A DNA stretch of 64,000 nucleotides, from positions 248,001 through 312,000 of the forward strand of contig NZ_JAAXPG010000002.1 of NCBI RefSeq assembly GCF_012396365.1, given 5' to 3'. The DNA is from Nocardiopsis alborubida (GTDB lineage Bacteria > Actinomycetota > Actinomycetes > Streptosporangiales > Streptosporangiaceae). The notes beneath the pieces were generated by a model. It made no database searches and was not told the DNA's origin. It saw nothing but the letters and a program-made list of their open reading frames with translations. The position numbers were made by a program, and so were the translations under genes. The first letter of the stretch is position 1; each line of letters opens with the position of its first letter. Of the stretch, positions 63,092 through 64,000 are shown piece by piece.

Positions 63092-63784
63092 TCAGCCCAC
63101 GGGCAGCAGGCGCCACTGCTGGTGGGCGTGGCCGCCGTCGGGCGCCTGGGCGATCGTGGTGCCGTTGTCGGGGGCACCTCCCTGCGCCTCCAGGGCCTGG
63201 CCGGTGGCCCGGTTGACCAGGCGGACCACGCCCGGCCCCACCTCGATGAGCGACCAGTGCTGGTTGGGCGAGCCGGTGCGGGTGAGCATCGCGGCGCCGG
63301 GCTGGGCGGCCGGGTCGGCGGGGATCTCCAGCAGCTTGCCGCTGCCCACGCCCTCGATCTCGTAGAAGCCCCCGTCCACGGGGATGAAGCGCCACTGCTG
63401 GTTGGTCTGGTCGTGGCGGTCCCACAGGTGGACGGGCGCGCCGTTGGCGGTGGAGGTGCCCGCGACGTCCATGACGCGGCCGCCGTGGACGTTCTGGAGC
63501 GCGTAGACGAGCGCGGGGTCCAGGCCCGCGGGGTGGACGACCTCCTCCTCCGACGGCTCCTCGGCGGGCTCCTCGGCCTCGGGGGCGCCGGGCGGCTGGA
63601 CCAGGATGCCCGATGCCGTGGTCATCTCCGACTCGTCGGGCTGGTCGCCGCCGGACACGAGCAGGCCCCCGGTGTAACCGCCGACGAGTGCCACCAAGAG
63701 CAGTGCCAGGGCTCCGGCAAGGAGCGGCCAGCGGGGGACGTACCGCTCGTGGGCGCGGGGGGAACGGGCACGGCGTCGGGACAT
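63092..63784 (-). CDS. Membrane-anchored ricin-type beta-trefoil lectin-domain protein
   Basis: A 230-residue protein. A basic N-terminus and one transmembrane helix (WPLLAGALALLLVALVGGYTGGLLV) are followed by a Pro/Glu-rich stalk and a C-terminal ricin-B/RICIN_2 domain (residues about 90-230) with the QXW marks NQQWRF, NQHWSL and HQQWRL in three repeats and LVNRATGQALEAQG-like units. It should bind carbohydrate outside the membrane. The ATG read from 63784 is chosen. It lies convergent to the exporter pair and may be unrelated. Confidence 0.8.
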   Translation of the reverse strand: MSRRRARSPRAHERYVPRWPLLAGALALLLVALVGGYTGGLLVSGGDQPDESEMTTASGILVQPPGAPEAEEPAEEPSEEEVVHPAGLDPALVYALQNVHGGRVMDVAGTSTANGAPVHLWDRHDQTNQQWRFIPVDGGFYEIEGVGSGKLLEIPADPAAQPGAAMLTRTGSPNQHWSLIEVGPGVVRLVNRATGQALEAQGGAPDNGTTIAQAPDGGHAHQQWRLLPVG

Positions 63785-63908
63785 CGAGGACACTCCAGCG
63801 GGCTGCGGGCGGGGGCCGCGTTGATCCGCGACCCGGACCATTTCACACCACTTTGCCGGTTTGGTGCACGTTCGCCCGCCACGGGCGCGCGCTCGATAGG
63901 GTCCGGTC

Positions 63909-64000
63909 ATGGAAGCGATCGGAGTCCCCTGGTTCATCGCGGTCCGCTACCTCGGTCCGCCGTTGTTCCTGCTCGTCGCGGGAGGCGCGCTGGTGGTGTG
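63909..64000 (+). CDS. N-terminal part of a membrane protein (cut by window end)
   Basis: The ATG at 63909 opens a frame of 30 codons (MEAIGVPWFIAVRYLGPPLF followed by LLVAGGALVV) that runs off the window. The hydrophobic run suggests a membrane protein. Nothing else can be said. Confidence 0.4.
   Translation, partial: MEAIGVPWFIAVRYLGPPLFLLVAGGALVV

Overview
The window is high-GC DNA with actinobacterial genes throughout: WhiB, DUF5753/XRE regulators, a DUF574-type methyltransferase, roadblock/GTPase conservon-like genes and a SUF operon led by a SufR-like repressor. The gene style resembles Nocardiopsis or a related filamentous genus. That placement is an inference, because no rRNA or other marker gene is present. 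I see no rRNA, tRNA or CRISPR array.

About 1 to 54.1 kb looks like the right-hand part of an integrated, probably conjugative, element, and 54.3 to 64 kb is ordinary chromosome. The element ends on the right with a divergent excisionase and tyrosine recombinase (52.3-54.0 kb). Its transfer-type module (42.5-51.6 kb) has a type IA topoisomerase, a PrgI-like membrane protein, a VirB4-like protein with no recognisable P-loop, and a large VirB6/TrbL-like protein. No relaxase or coupling protein is visible here, and the left end lies outside the window.

Cargo: (1) 0-7.3 kb holds four paralogous regulators (CX2CX10CXC knuckle, HTH, repeat-rich C-terminus). They are interleaved with two aminoglycoside/choline-kinase-like phosphotransferases and a formyltetrahydrofolate cyclo-ligase-like gene, and inverted repeats lie in their control regions. 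(2) 7.4-17.0 kb reads like a specialised-metabolism operon: a roadblock protein, a DUF742-GTPase fusion with a ruined P-loop, a styrene-monooxygenase-like flavoprotein, a methyltransferase, an active-looking KS-AT-ACP polyketide synthase, a second KS-AT-ACP-like protein lacking the catalytic residues, and a HAD-fold protein without its nucleophile. (3) 17.0-25.2 kb carries WhiB, small proteins, a methyltransferase, XRE/DUF5753 regulators, an AfsR-like fragment protein, and a CPBP protease followed by a catalytically blank relative. (4) 25.2-32.3 kb has an EEP nuclease translationally coupled to an SF2 helicase, an ABC exporter and a second EEP enzyme. (5) 32.5-42.1 kb is mainly minus-strand or unknown genes. 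It includes a gene graveyard with a CasA/Cse1-like remnant and a large gene split by an exact 29-bp tandem duplication.

The striking theme is repeated pairing of an active enzyme with a retained, full-length relative that lacks the catalytic residues. Long inverted repeats that should form hairpins punctuate the plus-strand units.

On the chromosomal side, sufR-B-D-Rieske-C-S-U-T runs on the minus strand and ends in a good intrinsic terminator. It is followed by an ABC-2 type exporter pair, a membrane-anchored ricin-type lectin-domain protein, and the start of a membrane protein cut by the window edge.
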